The position numbers and the translations under genes are program-made. From the NCBI RefSeq assembly GCF_009882985.1, contig NZ_WTUZ01000010.1, forward strand, positions 248,352-312,351: a DNA stretch of 64,000 bases. The letters run 5' to 3'. Shown here one piece after another: positions 42,793 through 51,294 of the stretch. This stretch comes from Paenibacillus silvestris (lineage in GTDB: Bacteria > Bacillota > Bacilli > Paenibacillales > NBRC-103111). The notes below the pieces were generated by a model. That model made no database searches, was not told where the DNA came from, and saw only the letters and a program-made list of their open reading frames with translations. The number at the start of each line of letters is the position of its first letter. Within the stretch, counting starts at the first letter, position 1.

Positions 42793-43548
42793 CTATAATC
42801 CCCAGCTGCTCTTCAATTGCACTAAAGCAGCAAGATTGCGCGTTGTGATGGATGCAACGCCTAGATTGGCGTACTTGCGCATCAACTCTTCTTCATTCAC
42901 AGTCCACACATAAACTGGTAGCTCTAAGGAAGCCGTATAATCCATTAGCTCTTCATTCACGATACTATAGTGGAAATTGATACCGAAACAAGAAGCTGCA
43001 CGAGCTTCCTCGCACGTTTGCACCAAAGCATCTCTATATGGAAGTGTTCGGAACAAGTTGTGGTTGGTATTCAGTAGCCTACGCATTTCCGGGTTCAACT
43101 TCTGAGCCAACAGCGCGCGATCTGCCTCACAACCGGATAGATAAGCATAGTCTAACAATCCGTATTTTTTTACTAACGCTGTAGTCGGTTCAATACTTTC
43201 GTCAACTTTCAAATCCAAATTTACCTTTTTACCCGATGCTTGGATAAGGGGCAGCATGTCTTCCAACTTGCAGAGTTGAATCGTTTTGCGTTGTTCCCCT
43301 TGCGTGACTTCAAACCTCAGCTCTTTTAATTCTCCATATGTCAACTGGGAAAGGGAAATGTGTTCCCCCTCCGTGGTCAACCATTCATCATCATGAGCCA
43401 AAACTGGAACACCGTCTCTAGTCACTCTGATGTCTTCCTCTACGACATCTGCACCATTCTGAAGTGCCATTTGCACGGAATGCACCGTATGATCAAACGT
43501 ATTCATGCTGCCGCTATGGGCAGTGATGAGTGGAAATCTGTCCTTCAT
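42793..43548 (-). CDS. Glycerophosphodiester phosphodiesterase-like protein (divergent site)
   Basis: 251-aa TIM-barrel of the GDPD family: VVEEDIRVTRDGVPVLAHDD (Glu, Asp metal ligands and the second His), KVNLDLKVDESI (Asp/Lys strand) and VYVWTVNEEELMRKYANLGV near the end. Odd points: the first motif reads ITAHSGSMNTFDHT where the family has AHRG...PENT, so the catalytic-site Arg after His is Ser. It may therefore act on an unusual phosphodiester or use a shifted residue. AGGAGG precedes the ATG at 43548 by 8 bases. Sits at the end of the ABC importer operon. Confidence 0.82.
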   Translation of the reverse strand: MKDRFPLITAHSGSMNTFDHTVHSVQMALQNGADVVEEDIRVTRDGVPVLAHDDEWLTTEGEHISLSQLTYGELKELRFEVTQGEQRKTIQLCKLEDMLPLIQASGKKVNLDLKVDESIEPTTALVKKYGLLDYAYLSGCEADRALLAQKLNPEMRRLLNTNHNLFRTLPYRDALVQTCEEARAASCFGINFHYSIVNEELMDYTASLELPVYVWTVNEEELMRKYANLGVASITTRNLAALVQLKSSWGL

Positions 43549-43580
43549 GCTGCGCACCTCCTCTTCTGCATTATGCTGAT

Positions 43581-44426
43581 CTATCTCGCTCTAGCACTCT
43601 CTTCCGTAATCATACTCCGAATGTAAAAATACCCCATGACGGAACAAAGCAAGAACGTAAAGAAGGCGATCGCCGCAGCTAATTGCTTCTCCTGGAACAC
43701 ACCGAAAACTTGTTCCATAGACACTCCTAACATTTGTGGAGCATTCGGTCCAATAAGGAATGGAGCGGTAAACGATCCAATTACACCCATGAATACAAAA
43801 GTAACTGCAACGAGCAATGTTTTATACGTAAGCGGCAAAATGAAACGTACAAAGATTTGCAATTTGCGTGCCCCTACGTCCTTCGCGCTCTCAATGATTG
43901 CATTAGGAACCGCGGATAAAGCTGATCCGAGCAGCATCGTCGTAAAAGGAATGTTAAACCACAAATTCGCGATAATAATCCCCTTCATGTCGAAAATAAT
44001 ACGCGGCATCTCCCCACCGTTAACTAGAAGCAGCATCCGGGAAACCCAACCATGATTGCCAAGCAATTGAATTAAACCATAGGTAGCAATAACAGATGGG
44101 ATAAAGATTGGAATCATATACAATTTACGTATCCATTTTACCATCGTACCTGTGTTGAATCTCATATAAGCTGCCAAAGCGTAACTGACTATCAACACGA
44201 GAATAACGGAAATAACCGTCACTTCTAGGGTGAAAATAATGTTGGAGCGCATCAGTTTATCCGTGAATAAATACGTATAATTGGACAAATCATAACCGCC
44301 GGATTTATTGGTCAAACTCTCTTTGAAGGAAATGATGATCGGAATAACAACAGTGACGAACAGTAATAAAAAAGAGGGGATAACCAGAAGTAATCCGAAT
44401 ATCCCCATTTTCATTTGTTTACTCAT
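43581..44426 (-). CDS. ABC transporter permease (PotB/FbpB-like)
   Basis: 281 aa, six transmembrane helices (LVIPSFLLLFVTVVIPIIIS first). EAA loop ESAKDVGARKLQIFVRFILP around residue 185. Overlaps the end of the SBP gene by 4 bases (ATGA). Together with the permease at 46691, the ATPase at 45625 and the lipoprotein at 44423 it forms a complete importer of the polyamine/iron/phosphonate-like (type I) class. Confidence 0.92.
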   Translation of the reverse strand: MSKQMKMGIFGLLLVIPSFLLLFVTVVIPIIISFKESLTNKSGGYDLSNYTYLFTDKLMRSNIIFTLEVTVISVILVLIVSYALAAYMRFNTGTMVKWIRKLYMIPIFIPSVIATYGLIQLLGNHGWVSRMLLLVNGGEMPRIIFDMKGIIIANLWFNIPFTTMLLGSALSAVPNAIIESAKDVGARKLQIFVRFILPLTYKTLLVAVTFVFMGVIGSFTAPFLIGPNAPQMLGVSMEQVFGVFQEKQLAAAIAFFTFLLCSVMGYFYIRSMITEESARAR

Positions 44427-45601
44427 TGTGCAGCAACATCACTTTGCCAACGCTTCGTCATATCTTTATCTAGTTCACCGATATTGAACGAGCGGAATCC
44501 TTCGGATGCACCTTTGAATGAATCTTGCACTTCTTTGGACATGTTAGAAAGCTTAATGCCTGGGAAGCCATGCATTTTGTCTACAACCACACCTTGTGCC
44601 TCAGGTGAAAGAACGAAGTCCAAGAACTTATACACAGCGTCTTTCTTCTCAGACAGCTTTGGTACCATTAAGTAGGTTGGTCCGCCATTAAATCCAGGTG
44701 TAAGTTGTGTCATTTTTGTTGATTTCGGAAGTTGTCCTTTCGCGACTTGCTCAAGCACCATATCTGACCAAGCTGGAATCATATCGACTTCGCCGCTCGT
44801 TAGCAAATCTAAAGTTCCTTGGTTTTTCTTAGGATAAATGCCTTTACCATAGACGGATTTCCCGAGCTCCTTCAGCAGAGCAAACCCTTGATCCCAACCT
44901 TTTTCAACACTTGGATCGGAGTTATGAATCGCTTCTTCTGGCAAGAATTTGTACAGCGCAGTTGCCACAAAAGAGTTGCCAGCGCCACCAGTAGATGGAT
45001 CGTTATAAGCGAATTTGGACGGATTTTTCTTAATCCAATCGTACAGTTCATCCAACGTTTTGGGAGGAGCACTTACTTTATCGCTGTTGTAAGCCAATAC
45101 AACGGCAGATGAGCGGTAAGGAATAGCAAGATTAGAGATATCTTTTAACGTTTTCTCATCGACACTAGCTAGATTTTTAATTTTGTCAGGGGCTAGGGTA
45201 TCCCACAGATCATCTTTTTGTCCCCGTGTAACATTAGACAAGCCATCTTCATACAAATCGATATCGCCAGAACCTTTATTTGCTTGTTTGGCAGCCATGA
45301 TACGGTCATAAGTTGGTTGTGCGCCAGTTCCGGAAGGAATATATACCGGTTTCACTTTCACGCCTGTATTTTGCTTCTCAAACATAGGAATCAACGTATC
45401 CCATAGATCTTTCACATTTTGCGAGCCGGTAAAATAGAAGTTGAATTCAACTGGTTGTTTGCTGTCTGCCGTTGCTTTAACTGGTGCGTTGCTTGGAGCA
45501 GCTGAACCTGCATTTGTCGCCGAATTACCACACCCCGAGATGAAAGCGGCTGTAGCGGTCATTAAAGTTACAAGTGTAATCGTGGATTTCTTGCTTAACA
45601 T
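44423..45601 (-). CDS. ABC transporter substrate-binding lipoprotein
   Basis: 392 aa. Lipoprotein signal peptide with lipobox ISGC (Cys ~24). Mature domain: FNFYFTGSQNVKDLWDTLIP, DLYEDGLSNVTRGQ, IPYRSSAVVLAYNSDKV, SGEVDMIPAWSDMVLEQVAK and KDAVYKFLDFVLSPEAQGVV, a PotD/AfuA-type type 2 periplasmic binding fold (the SPEAQ block is typical). The ligand is not evident; linkage to a GDPD-like enzyme suggests a phosphodiester such as a glycerophospho compound (inference). Confidence 0.92.
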   Translation of the reverse strand: MLSKKSTITLVTLMTATAAFISGCGNSATNAGSAAPSNAPVKATADSKQPVEFNFYFTGSQNVKDLWDTLIPMFEKQNTGVKVKPVYIPSGTGAQPTYDRIMAAKQANKGSGDIDLYEDGLSNVTRGQKDDLWDTLAPDKIKNLASVDEKTLKDISNLAIPYRSSAVVLAYNSDKVSAPPKTLDELYDWIKKNPSKFAYNDPSTGGAGNSFVATALYKFLPEEAIHNSDPSVEKGWDQGFALLKELGKSVYGKGIYPKKNQGTLDLLTSGEVDMIPAWSDMVLEQVAKGQLPKSTKMTQLTPGFNGGPTYLMVPKLSEKKDAVYKFLDFVLSPEAQGVVVDKMHGFPGIKLSNMSKEVQDSFKGASEGFRSFNIGELDKDMTKRWQSDVAAQ

Positions 45602-45624
45602 GGTGTTGCCTCCTTGGATTGGGT

Positions 45625-46656
45625 TTAATTTTGTGAAAATGCAATCACTTTTGCAAAATTTGCTTTTACCTGTTGCCCTGTATGGAGATCCTTGACAGAA
45701 TCCCTTGGTTGAAACGCCCGGATGGTTCCGTATTGAGGTAAATCAATGGATACTTCAGCATAATGACCAAGCACCATCACCTGTTTGATCACACCCGGAA
45801 GGCCTTGTCCTTGTTCCCCTTCTATGATCACATCTTCAGGTCGAACAGCAAGTTGTACATGCCCGGACAGATTTTTTGAATTTGGAAAGCTTAGATGCCC
45901 AATCGTAACGCGTTCGGAAGCGATCACCCCTTTCAAAAAGTTCATTTTGCCGATAAATTGAGAAACAAACAAACTGCTTGGTTCATCATAGATTTCTTGT
46001 GGTGAAGCGATTTGCTCGATATTCCCTTGATTCATAACGACAATACGATCTGAGATCGATAAAGCTTCTTCCTGATCATGGGTAACAAACACCATCGTAA
46101 GGCCTGTTTTCGATTGAATTTCCCGAAGCTCTTCCCTCATCTCGTGACGAAGTTTCGCATCTAATGCAGAGAATGGCTCATCGAGCAGAAGAACAGCTGG
46201 TTTCAGGAGCAGAGATCTTGCAACCGCAATACGCTGCTGTTGACCACCGGAGAGTTCACCCGGATATTTTTTTTCGGCTCCAGGCAAACGAACCAACTGC
46301 AGCACTTCGTTCACGGCTTGATCGATTTCCGCCTTTTTAAACTTGCGTATTTTAAGGCCGAACGCGAGGTTGTCGTACACCGTCATATGCGGCCATAGAT
46401 TGTAGCCTTGAAAAACCATGGATGTCGGACGTTTCTCAGGAGGCGCGTGAAGGACACTTTTCCCCTCAATGAGAATGTCGCCTGAATCTGGGTCTAAGAA
46501 GCCTCCAATGCTGCGAAGAACGGTTGTTTTGCCACAGCCTGAAGGGCCAAGCAATGTGATTAATTCACCTTTGCGAACATCAAGAGAAATTCCTGTTACG
46601 CCTTCCCCTGTTTTATAGCGTTTCGTCAATTGTTGAACTGAAAGCTGAATGTCCAT
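45625..46656 (-). CDS. ABC transporter ATP-binding protein (PotA/FbpC/UgpC-like)
   Basis: 343 aa. Walker A LLGPSGCGKTTVLRSIGGFL, Q-loop VFQGYNLWPHMTVYDNLAFG, signature LSGGQQQRIAVARSLLL, Walker B AVLLLDEPFSALDAKLRHEM and H-loop VFVTHDQEEALSISDRIVVM. A C-terminal TOBE domain (~270-343) is as in CUT1/PotA-type ATPases. It energises the two permeases of this operon, unlike the Lpl-type systems elsewhere in the window, which lack their own ATPase. Confidence 0.95.
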   Translation of the reverse strand: MDIQLSVQQLTKRYKTGEGVTGISLDVRKGELITLLGPSGCGKTTVLRSIGGFLDPDSGDILIEGKSVLHAPPEKRPTSMVFQGYNLWPHMTVYDNLAFGLKIRKFKKAEIDQAVNEVLQLVRLPGAEKKYPGELSGGQQQRIAVARSLLLKPAVLLLDEPFSALDAKLRHEMREELREIQSKTGLTMVFVTHDQEEALSISDRIVVMNQGNIEQIASPQEIYDEPSSLFVSQFIGKMNFLKGVIASERVTIGHLSFPNSKNLSGHVQLAVRPEDVIIEGEQGQGLPGVIKQVMVLGHYAEVSIDLPQYGTIRAFQPRDSVKDLHTGQQVKANFAKVIAFSQN

Positions 46657-46690
46657 GTGTGCCCCCTTCTATTTATGAATAGATCTGTCG

Positions 46691-47515
46691 TCATTTAAGT
46701 TGGAAACCGCTGGACATAACATCTGCGCTCACGAAGCGCTGTGCAGCCAGCAAGAGAATAATCGTCGGTGCTGTTAAAATAATGGAAAATACCGCACCTG
46801 CATAAGCTGGATAATCGCTGATGATCGAATACATAACAATCGGCATCGTTTTATAGTTAGGGATGCCCACCAGGAATGTGCCCTGCGCTTCATCGAGCGA
46901 ATTAAGGAAGGTAAAAATAGAAGCTACGATAATTCCCGGCATAGCCATGGGCAGCGTAATGCTGCGAAACACTCGAAACGGGCTCGCCCCTACATCCCTG
47001 GCAGACTCCTCTTGAGCCAAATGCACATTACGGAAGGCCGCCGTTGGAATCCAGGTCATGAACATGAGAACGTTAATCATATGGATCAAAACAACACCTA
47101 TTAACGTGTTCATCAGTCCAAGTTTGAAGAACAGCACAGCAATCGAAACATAAAGTCCCATTTTCGGAAAAGCATGTGTTAGAAGGAAGGAAAACAAGAA
47201 AAACTTACTCAGCGGAAATCTTATGCGTGCAAACGCGTACGCCGCTGGAATGCACAGCGCAATGGAAAGTGCCGTTACAATCGTTGCGATGACGAAAGAC
47301 AAGCCGATCGATTTCGCAATATCTTCTTGCTGGAACACAAATGCCCACCATTTCAGCGACCACTCATGCGGCAAGATATCGGGGTACGTCCATTTGCCTG
47401 TGAAAGCCAGAATGGCTAGATTAAGCAGTGGGCCCAAGAAAAAGATGACGAACACAACTAGGATAAGAAATTCCACGATTTTACGTGGACCTATCGCTTT
47501 TAAATACCAACGCAT
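46691..47515 (-). CDS. ABC transporter permease (PotC/FbpB-like)
   Basis: 274 aa, six transmembrane helices. EAA loop EESARDVGASPFRVFRSITL around residue 175; N-terminal VVFVIFFLGPLLNLAILAFT. Partner of the permease at 43581; the two are separated by the ATPase and SBP genes. AAAGGAG before the ATG. It begins 26 bases after the LacI gene, so the operon is probably read from the LacI promoter. Confidence 0.93.
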   Translation of the reverse strand: MRWYLKAIGPRKIVEFLILVVFVIFFLGPLLNLAILAFTGKWTYPDILPHEWSLKWWAFVFQQEDIAKSIGLSFVIATIVTALSIALCIPAAYAFARIRFPLSKFFLFSFLLTHAFPKMGLYVSIAVLFFKLGLMNTLIGVVLIHMINVLMFMTWIPTAAFRNVHLAQEESARDVGASPFRVFRSITLPMAMPGIIVASIFTFLNSLDEAQGTFLVGIPNYKTMPIVMYSIISDYPAYAGAVFSIILTAPTIILLLAAQRFVSADVMSSGFQLK

Positions 47516-47541
47516 GCGGACTAACCACTCCTTTCAATGGA

Positions 47542-48552
47542 TCATATTTGGGTCGATTGACGAATAATAAGCTTGGGTACCAGTTGCTGGGGATTCTCAA
47601 TGTTTGCTTCCTGCCGGATAAGTTTGTCGAGCAAGCTGAAAGCTTGCGTTCCCATTTCCTCCGTATTGACTCTGATCGTTGTCAAAGAAGGTGAAAACAT
47701 AGTGGCAAAATCAATATCGTCGAAGCCTACAACCGCTACTTGTTCAGGAATGCGGACCGCCTGTTCCAGCATAAACTTCATAGCGCCTAGCGCTATCATA
47801 TCGTTGGTAGCGAATAGTGATGTAAACCCGCCTGCACGAAACTCCTCCCAGTGGGCGCGCATTAACTCGTACCCTTCTCCAAAGGTGGACGTCGATGCCT
47901 GCAAGATCGAACTTGCTGGGAACGGAATCTCTAATTCTCTCAAGTGATTTTTGAAACCCTTCAGCCTCAAATTGTGGCTGCGATGCGTCTGTGGCCCGGC
48001 AATCACGAAAATGTGACGATGACCCCGATCAGTGAGATGCTCAGCGACCATTCGGCCGCCTTCTTCGTCTTGATTCACAATGTGCATGACCCCATCGACA
48101 TCCGTGGAGCCGTTCACCATGACATAGGGAACTCCGAAATTGGCGATGTAATCAATGACATTTTGCTGCAAACGACTAATAAGGATCAGCCCGTCCACCC
48201 GTTTCTCCATCATAAAATCTGCCGAACGCAGCGACATTTCATGATCCGTCGTCACGAAGACCGAGTAATTCATGCTTGCAGCAGTCATTAATATTGCATC
48301 AAGGATTTTTCCATAAAACGGATGGGATGCAATTGGATGATGTCGGCGATAAATGAGAACGCCAATGTTATGTGTTCTTTGTGAAACCATGGCCCTTGCT
48401 ACGGCATTAGGCTTATATTGTAATTCTTCAATCAGCTGCAGCACTCTATTGCGTACTTCCAAGCTGGTATAGCCCTTGCCAGATATCACCCGAGATACCG
48501 TTGATTTGGATACACCGGCGCGAAGGGCAATTTCCTTAATCGTATGCTCCAT
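47542..48552 (-). CDS. LacI-family transcriptional regulator
   Basis: 336 aa. N-terminal LacI HTH (IKEIALRAGVSKSTVSRVIS, then hinge helix YKPNAVARAMVSQRTHNIGV) and a periplasmic-binding-protein-like effector domain (DFMMEKRVDGLILIS, NQDEEGGRMVAEHLTDRGHR, AVVGFDDIDFATMFSPSLTT). First gene of the ABC/GDPD operon; a 24-base near-palindrome with a central CG lies 18 bases before its start, so autoregulation of the whole operon is likely. Confidence 0.95.
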   Translation of the reverse strand: MEHTIKEIALRAGVSKSTVSRVISGKGYTSLEVRNRVLQLIEELQYKPNAVARAMVSQRTHNIGVLIYRRHHPIASHPFYGKILDAILMTAASMNYSVFVTTDHEMSLRSADFMMEKRVDGLILISRLQQNVIDYIANFGVPYVMVNGSTDVDGVMHIVNQDEEGGRMVAEHLTDRGHRHIFVIAGPQTHRSHNLRLKGFKNHLRELEIPFPASSILQASTSTFGEGYELMRAHWEEFRAGGFTSLFATNDMIALGAMKFMLEQAVRIPEQVAVVGFDDIDFATMFSPSLTTIRVNTEEMGTQAFSLLDKLIRQEANIENPQQLVPKLIIRQSTQI

Positions 48553-48569
48553 GCTGTGACCTCATTTCT

Positions 48570-48593
48570 GTGTGTGAGACCGTTCCCACACAC
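48570..48593. promoter_or_regulatory. Candidate LacI operator with GTGTGTG/CACACAC arms
   Basis: A 24-base near-palindrome: perfect outer arms GTGTGTG and CACACAC flank a core AGACCGTTCC of the LacI type (central CG; compare GGGANCGNTCCC). Only four inner positions break the symmetry. Located 18 bases upstream of the LacI gene start. Confidence 0.65.
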
Positions 48594-48652
48594 TTAATTT
48601 AACTTAGAATTATTTTTGCTGTGTTAGCACCAAGATAAGTAATTGTAAAGAC

Positions 48653-48693
48653 AAAAAGCCGTCCCTAGGTTCTCTCAACCTCTGGAACAGCTC
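48653..48693 (-). terminator. Terminator of the two-component operon
   Basis: Minus strand AGCTGTTCC pairs with GGGACGGCT (one mismatch and GU pairs), with an inner AGGTT/AACCT stem, followed by TTTTTGT. It lies about 25 bases after the kinase stop. Confidence 0.8.
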
Positions 48694-48716
48694 TTATATA
48701 AGGTGTAACTTGTGAT

Positions 48717-49811
48717 TTAGATGTACAAAGGCAGCTTAATTTCAAACACGGTCTGTTGTTCATTACTAGAAACAGTAATCGTTCCCTCATGCGCATCTAC
48801 AATGCTCTTTACAATGGCTAGACCAAGTCCGGAACCGCCGGTATGCTCCGAGCGAGACTTTTCTGCCCGGTAGAAGCGTTCGAATATATAAGGTAAATCA
48901 GCAGCAGCAATAGGCATTCCATCATTCATAATGTGTAAAATAACATGGTCCGCACTCTGTTTCACACTGACATCAATGAACTTCCCATACTTGCTATATC
49001 GAATCGCATTCGATATCAGGTTTTCCAAAGCGCGCATCAGCTTATCTCCGTCAGCAAGAATCATGGCGATCCCCTCCTGATATGACAATCGCATTTCCAT
49101 CTTCGCTTCGCGCAGCTGGAACGAATAATCTGCCGCTAACTGTCCGATGAGATCGGTTATATTGATTTTTGAGCGATTTAATCGGTTCTGTCCATAACTC
49201 ATTTGTGAATAGTCAAATAAATCATTCACCATTCGTTCTAGTCTGCGTGACTTTGTATAAGCGATGTCGGTGTAATACCTTAGCTCAACCTCATCCTTGT
49301 AACGATCCTCACCGATTAATCGTAAATAGCCAAGTATAGAAGTAAGCGGCGTACGTAAATCGTGGGACACATTCGTAATCAGTTCACTTTTTGTTTGTTC
49401 TGCTTTTAGCTCATCTAGCTGAGAACGTTGCAGCTTATCAACAATTCGGTTAATCCCAATAGCCAATTGACTTAACTCATCATCTGATTTTATCGCAATC
49501 CGGTGATCGAAATGACCTGCTTCAATTTCCTTAACACTCTCTATGATTCGTATAAAGGAATGAATAGGTTTAAAGCTTAAAATCAGGATAATACCTATAA
49601 AAAACAGAAATCCTAAAAGGAAATAACAGCTTTGAATACCGATTTTTTCATCAATAATATTAAAATATAGCCAAAGGGTTCTAACACCGTGGTTCAATAA
49701 GATTCTTAAAGTCGCATAGATGCTAAAAAGAAAGATCAGCGTACTCGCCGCACTGATTGTTAGCATAATAATCAGTTTAGTAACGATTCGTTTGTACAGG
49801 TTATTTTTCAA
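48717..49811 (-). CDS. Sensor histidine kinase (VanS/OmpR-partner type)
   Basis: 364 aa. Two transmembrane helices (~12-35 and ~58-82) enclose only a short extracellular loop, so it probably senses the membrane or a partner. HAMP domain, then H-box ITNVSHDLRTPLTSILGYLR (phospho-His ~150), N-box ENLISNAIRYSKYG, and G boxes with FERFYRAEKSRSEHTGGSGL GLAIVK split across the ATP lid. Starts TTG inside the end of the response regulator gene (11-base overlap). Phosphorylates the regulator at 49801. Confidence 0.93.
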   Translation of the reverse strand: MKNNLYKRIVTKLIIMLTISAASTLIFLFSIYATLRILLNHGVRTLWLYFNIIDEKIGIQSCYFLLGFLFFIGIILILSFKPIHSFIRIIESVKEIEAGHFDHRIAIKSDDELSQLAIGINRIVDKLQRSQLDELKAEQTKSELITNVSHDLRTPLTSILGYLRLIGEDRYKDEVELRYYTDIAYTKSRRLERMVNDLFDYSQMSYGQNRLNRSKINITDLIGQLAADYSFQLREAKMEMRLSYQEGIAMILADGDKLMRALENLISNAIRYSKYGKFIDVSVKQSADHVILHIMNDGMPIAAADLPYIFERFYRAEKSRSEHTGGSGLGLAIVKSIVDAHEGTITVSSNEQQTVFEIKLPLYI

Positions 49812-50490
49812 TTTTGTATCCGACTCCCCATACGGTTTGTATCAACTTATACCCTAGCTCTTTCTCCAATTTGTCACGAAGATTGCTAATGTGCACCATA
49901 ACGGTGTTATTGGAGAAATAATAGTTCTCCTGCCAAATGAGCTGGAAGATTTCCTCCGCGCTGAAAACTCTCCCTGGATGAACGGCCAAGAGATGAAGGA
50001 TCTCAAACTCCCGATTCGTCAAGGGCACATCCTTGCCATCCGCGGTCACTTTATGGTTTGTCTTGTTAATTTCAATGGCATGTATTTTCAACACATGTTC
50101 AGCATCCGTATGAGGTACGGCGTTATATTGAAAAGAACGACGAAGAAGCGATTTCACTCGTGCAGCTAGTTCTAATGGGTTAAAAGGTTTAATCATATAA
50201 TCGTCGGCACCGCTCATTAATCCCAGCACCTTGTCCATATCCTGTGTCTTCGCGCTTAACATGAGAATGGGGATCGTTCTATTCTCCCTCACTTTTCGGC
50301 ACACTTCCATTCCGTCTATACCCGGCATCATAACATCGAGGATGATCAAGCTGACCGCATTCTCCTCCAGTGCTATTAACGCTTGTTCACCGCTATACGC
50401 CTGCAAGATTTGAAACCCTTCATTCTGCATATAAATCGAAACTAAATTGGCAATTTCCTTGTCGTCATCTACAACCAAAATCGTTTTCAT
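49801..50490 (-). CDS. OmpR-family response regulator
   Basis: 229 aa. Receiver domain with acidic pair VVDDDKEIANL, phospho-Asp in LIILDVMMPGIDGMEV (~53), Thr/Ser in PILMLSAKTQ and Lys in DDYMIKPFNPLELAARV; C-terminal winged helix with LTNREFEILHLLAVHPGRVF and a YKIEK end. Autoregulation is likely: the 11-mer TCTTAAGGTTT lies upstream (50576-50586) and again before the secreted protein gene at 51077. Confidence 0.95.
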   Translation of the reverse strand: MKTILVVDDDKEIANLVSIYMQNEGFQILQAYSGEQALIALEENAVSLIILDVMMPGIDGMEVCRKVRENRTIPILMLSAKTQDMDKVLGLMSGADDYMIKPFNPLELAARVKSLLRRSFQYNAVPHTDAEHVLKIHAIEINKTNHKVTADGKDVPLTNREFEILHLLAVHPGRVFSAEEIFQLIWQENYYFSNNTVMVHISNLRDKLEKELGYKLIQTVWGVGYKIEK

Positions 50491-50575
50491 CCTTCTAATT
50501 CTCCGATCCTATCTATTTGCTAACGTTAGGGTAACACCAATAGTTAAACTTTCTTTTAACTAATTCATAAGTTTT

Positions 50576-50586
50576 TCTTAAGGTTT
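50576..50586 (+). promoter_or_regulatory. Shared 11-mer TCTTAAGGTTT, copy 1 (response regulator promoter)
   Basis: TCTTAAGGTTT, about 90 bases upstream of the response regulator start. The identical 11-mer appears on the other strand at 51158-51168. Candidate binding site of the OmpR-type regulator. Confidence 0.45.
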
Positions 50587-50591
50587 ATATT

Positions 50592-50624
50592 AAAAAGAAC
50601 GCAGTTGATTTCCCTGCGTCCTTG
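50592..50624 (-). terminator. Terminator of the small secreted protein gene
   Basis: Minus strand GGACGCAG pairs with CTGCGTTC, followed by TTTTTAATA; 22 bases after the stop at 50646. Confidence 0.85.
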
Positions 50625-50645
50625 TTGTTGTTTGTCTACGTATCG

Positions 50646-51077
50646 TTAGCCGACCCCTGGGTCTCCTGGATTCCACTGTTTAAATGGCGGCACTGTATAG
50701 GTTTTTCCATCCATGCCAACATAGGAAATTGTGCTTGTTTTCCCGTCCCAGTTCGCGAATTCCGTTTTTAATCGGGCACTAATTTCATCATATTGTCCTT
50801 GAGACATTTGACCTAAGCTGATCGATTTACTGTAAATGCCGAGCGTTTGCTCTAATCTAGTACTTTTGAATTCCCCTAGTGTCAGTGGCTTTTTCTTATA
50901 GGTCCCATTGCTCTCTACCTCATAGATATATCCAATGACATTCGAATCATCCGTTTGTGCCTGAACAGATGGTACTACAGGAGGAGCCGATTCATCGGGA
51001 TTCGTTGCGGCAAAAGCTGTGGCTGCAGTAGTTAGAATTAATGTAGCAAGTGATGCGGATAGAATTAGTTTTCTCAT
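50646..51077 (-). CDS. Small secreted protein of unknown function (143 aa)
   Basis: Signal peptide MRKLILSASLATLILTTAAT with cleavage after AFA (~24). The mature part is about 119 residues, Pro-rich at first (ESAPPVVPSVQAQ), then a compact domain with VIGYIYEVESNGTYKKKPLT and YVGMDGKTYTVPPFKQWNPG. No family recognised. The transcription unit is isolated by a terminator. The response regulator 11-mer lies 80-90 bases upstream, so it may be the output gene of the adjacent two-component system (inference). Confidence 0.8.
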   Translation of the reverse strand: MRKLILSASLATLILTTAATAFAATNPDESAPPVVPSVQAQTDDSNVIGYIYEVESNGTYKKKPLTLGEFKSTRLEQTLGIYSKSISLGQMSQGQYDEISARLKTEFANWDGKTSTISYVGMDGKTYTVPPFKQWNPGDPGVG

Positions 51078-51157
51078 AGGTAACTCTCCTTTTATTGGGT
51101 GGTTGTCATCGACGACATCCTTTATGATAAAGGTTATTCGTAAAGAGTCTTGTAAGA

Positions 51158-51168
51158 AAACCTTAAGA
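51158..51168 (-). promoter_or_regulatory. Shared 11-mer TCTTAAGGTTT, copy 2 (secreted protein promoter)
   Basis: On the minus strand TCTTAAGGTTT is followed by TTCTTACAAG, i.e. two CTTA half-sites about 11 bases apart, as expected for OmpR-type dimers. It lies 81-91 bases upstream of the secreted protein start. Confidence 0.45.
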
Positions 51169-51210
51169 TTTATGAAGAGGTCTCATCCCCATTCTGACGT
51201 GACACTTGCA

Positions 51211-51240
51211 TTGACCGCCTCCCAAGTTTGGGCATACAAT
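51211..51240 (+). promoter_or_regulatory. Predicted promoter of the GH26-like gene
   Basis: TTGACC (51211-51216), an 18-base spacer and TACAAT (51235-51240). The spacer contains the symmetric CCCAAGTTTGGG (arms CCCAA/TTGGG), a possible operator. The start codon is at 51295. Confidence 0.6.
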
Positions 51241-51294
51241 TAACGTATTGAATTCGCGGATGTTTACAACTTCCCTATGAGAGGAACCTCGATC

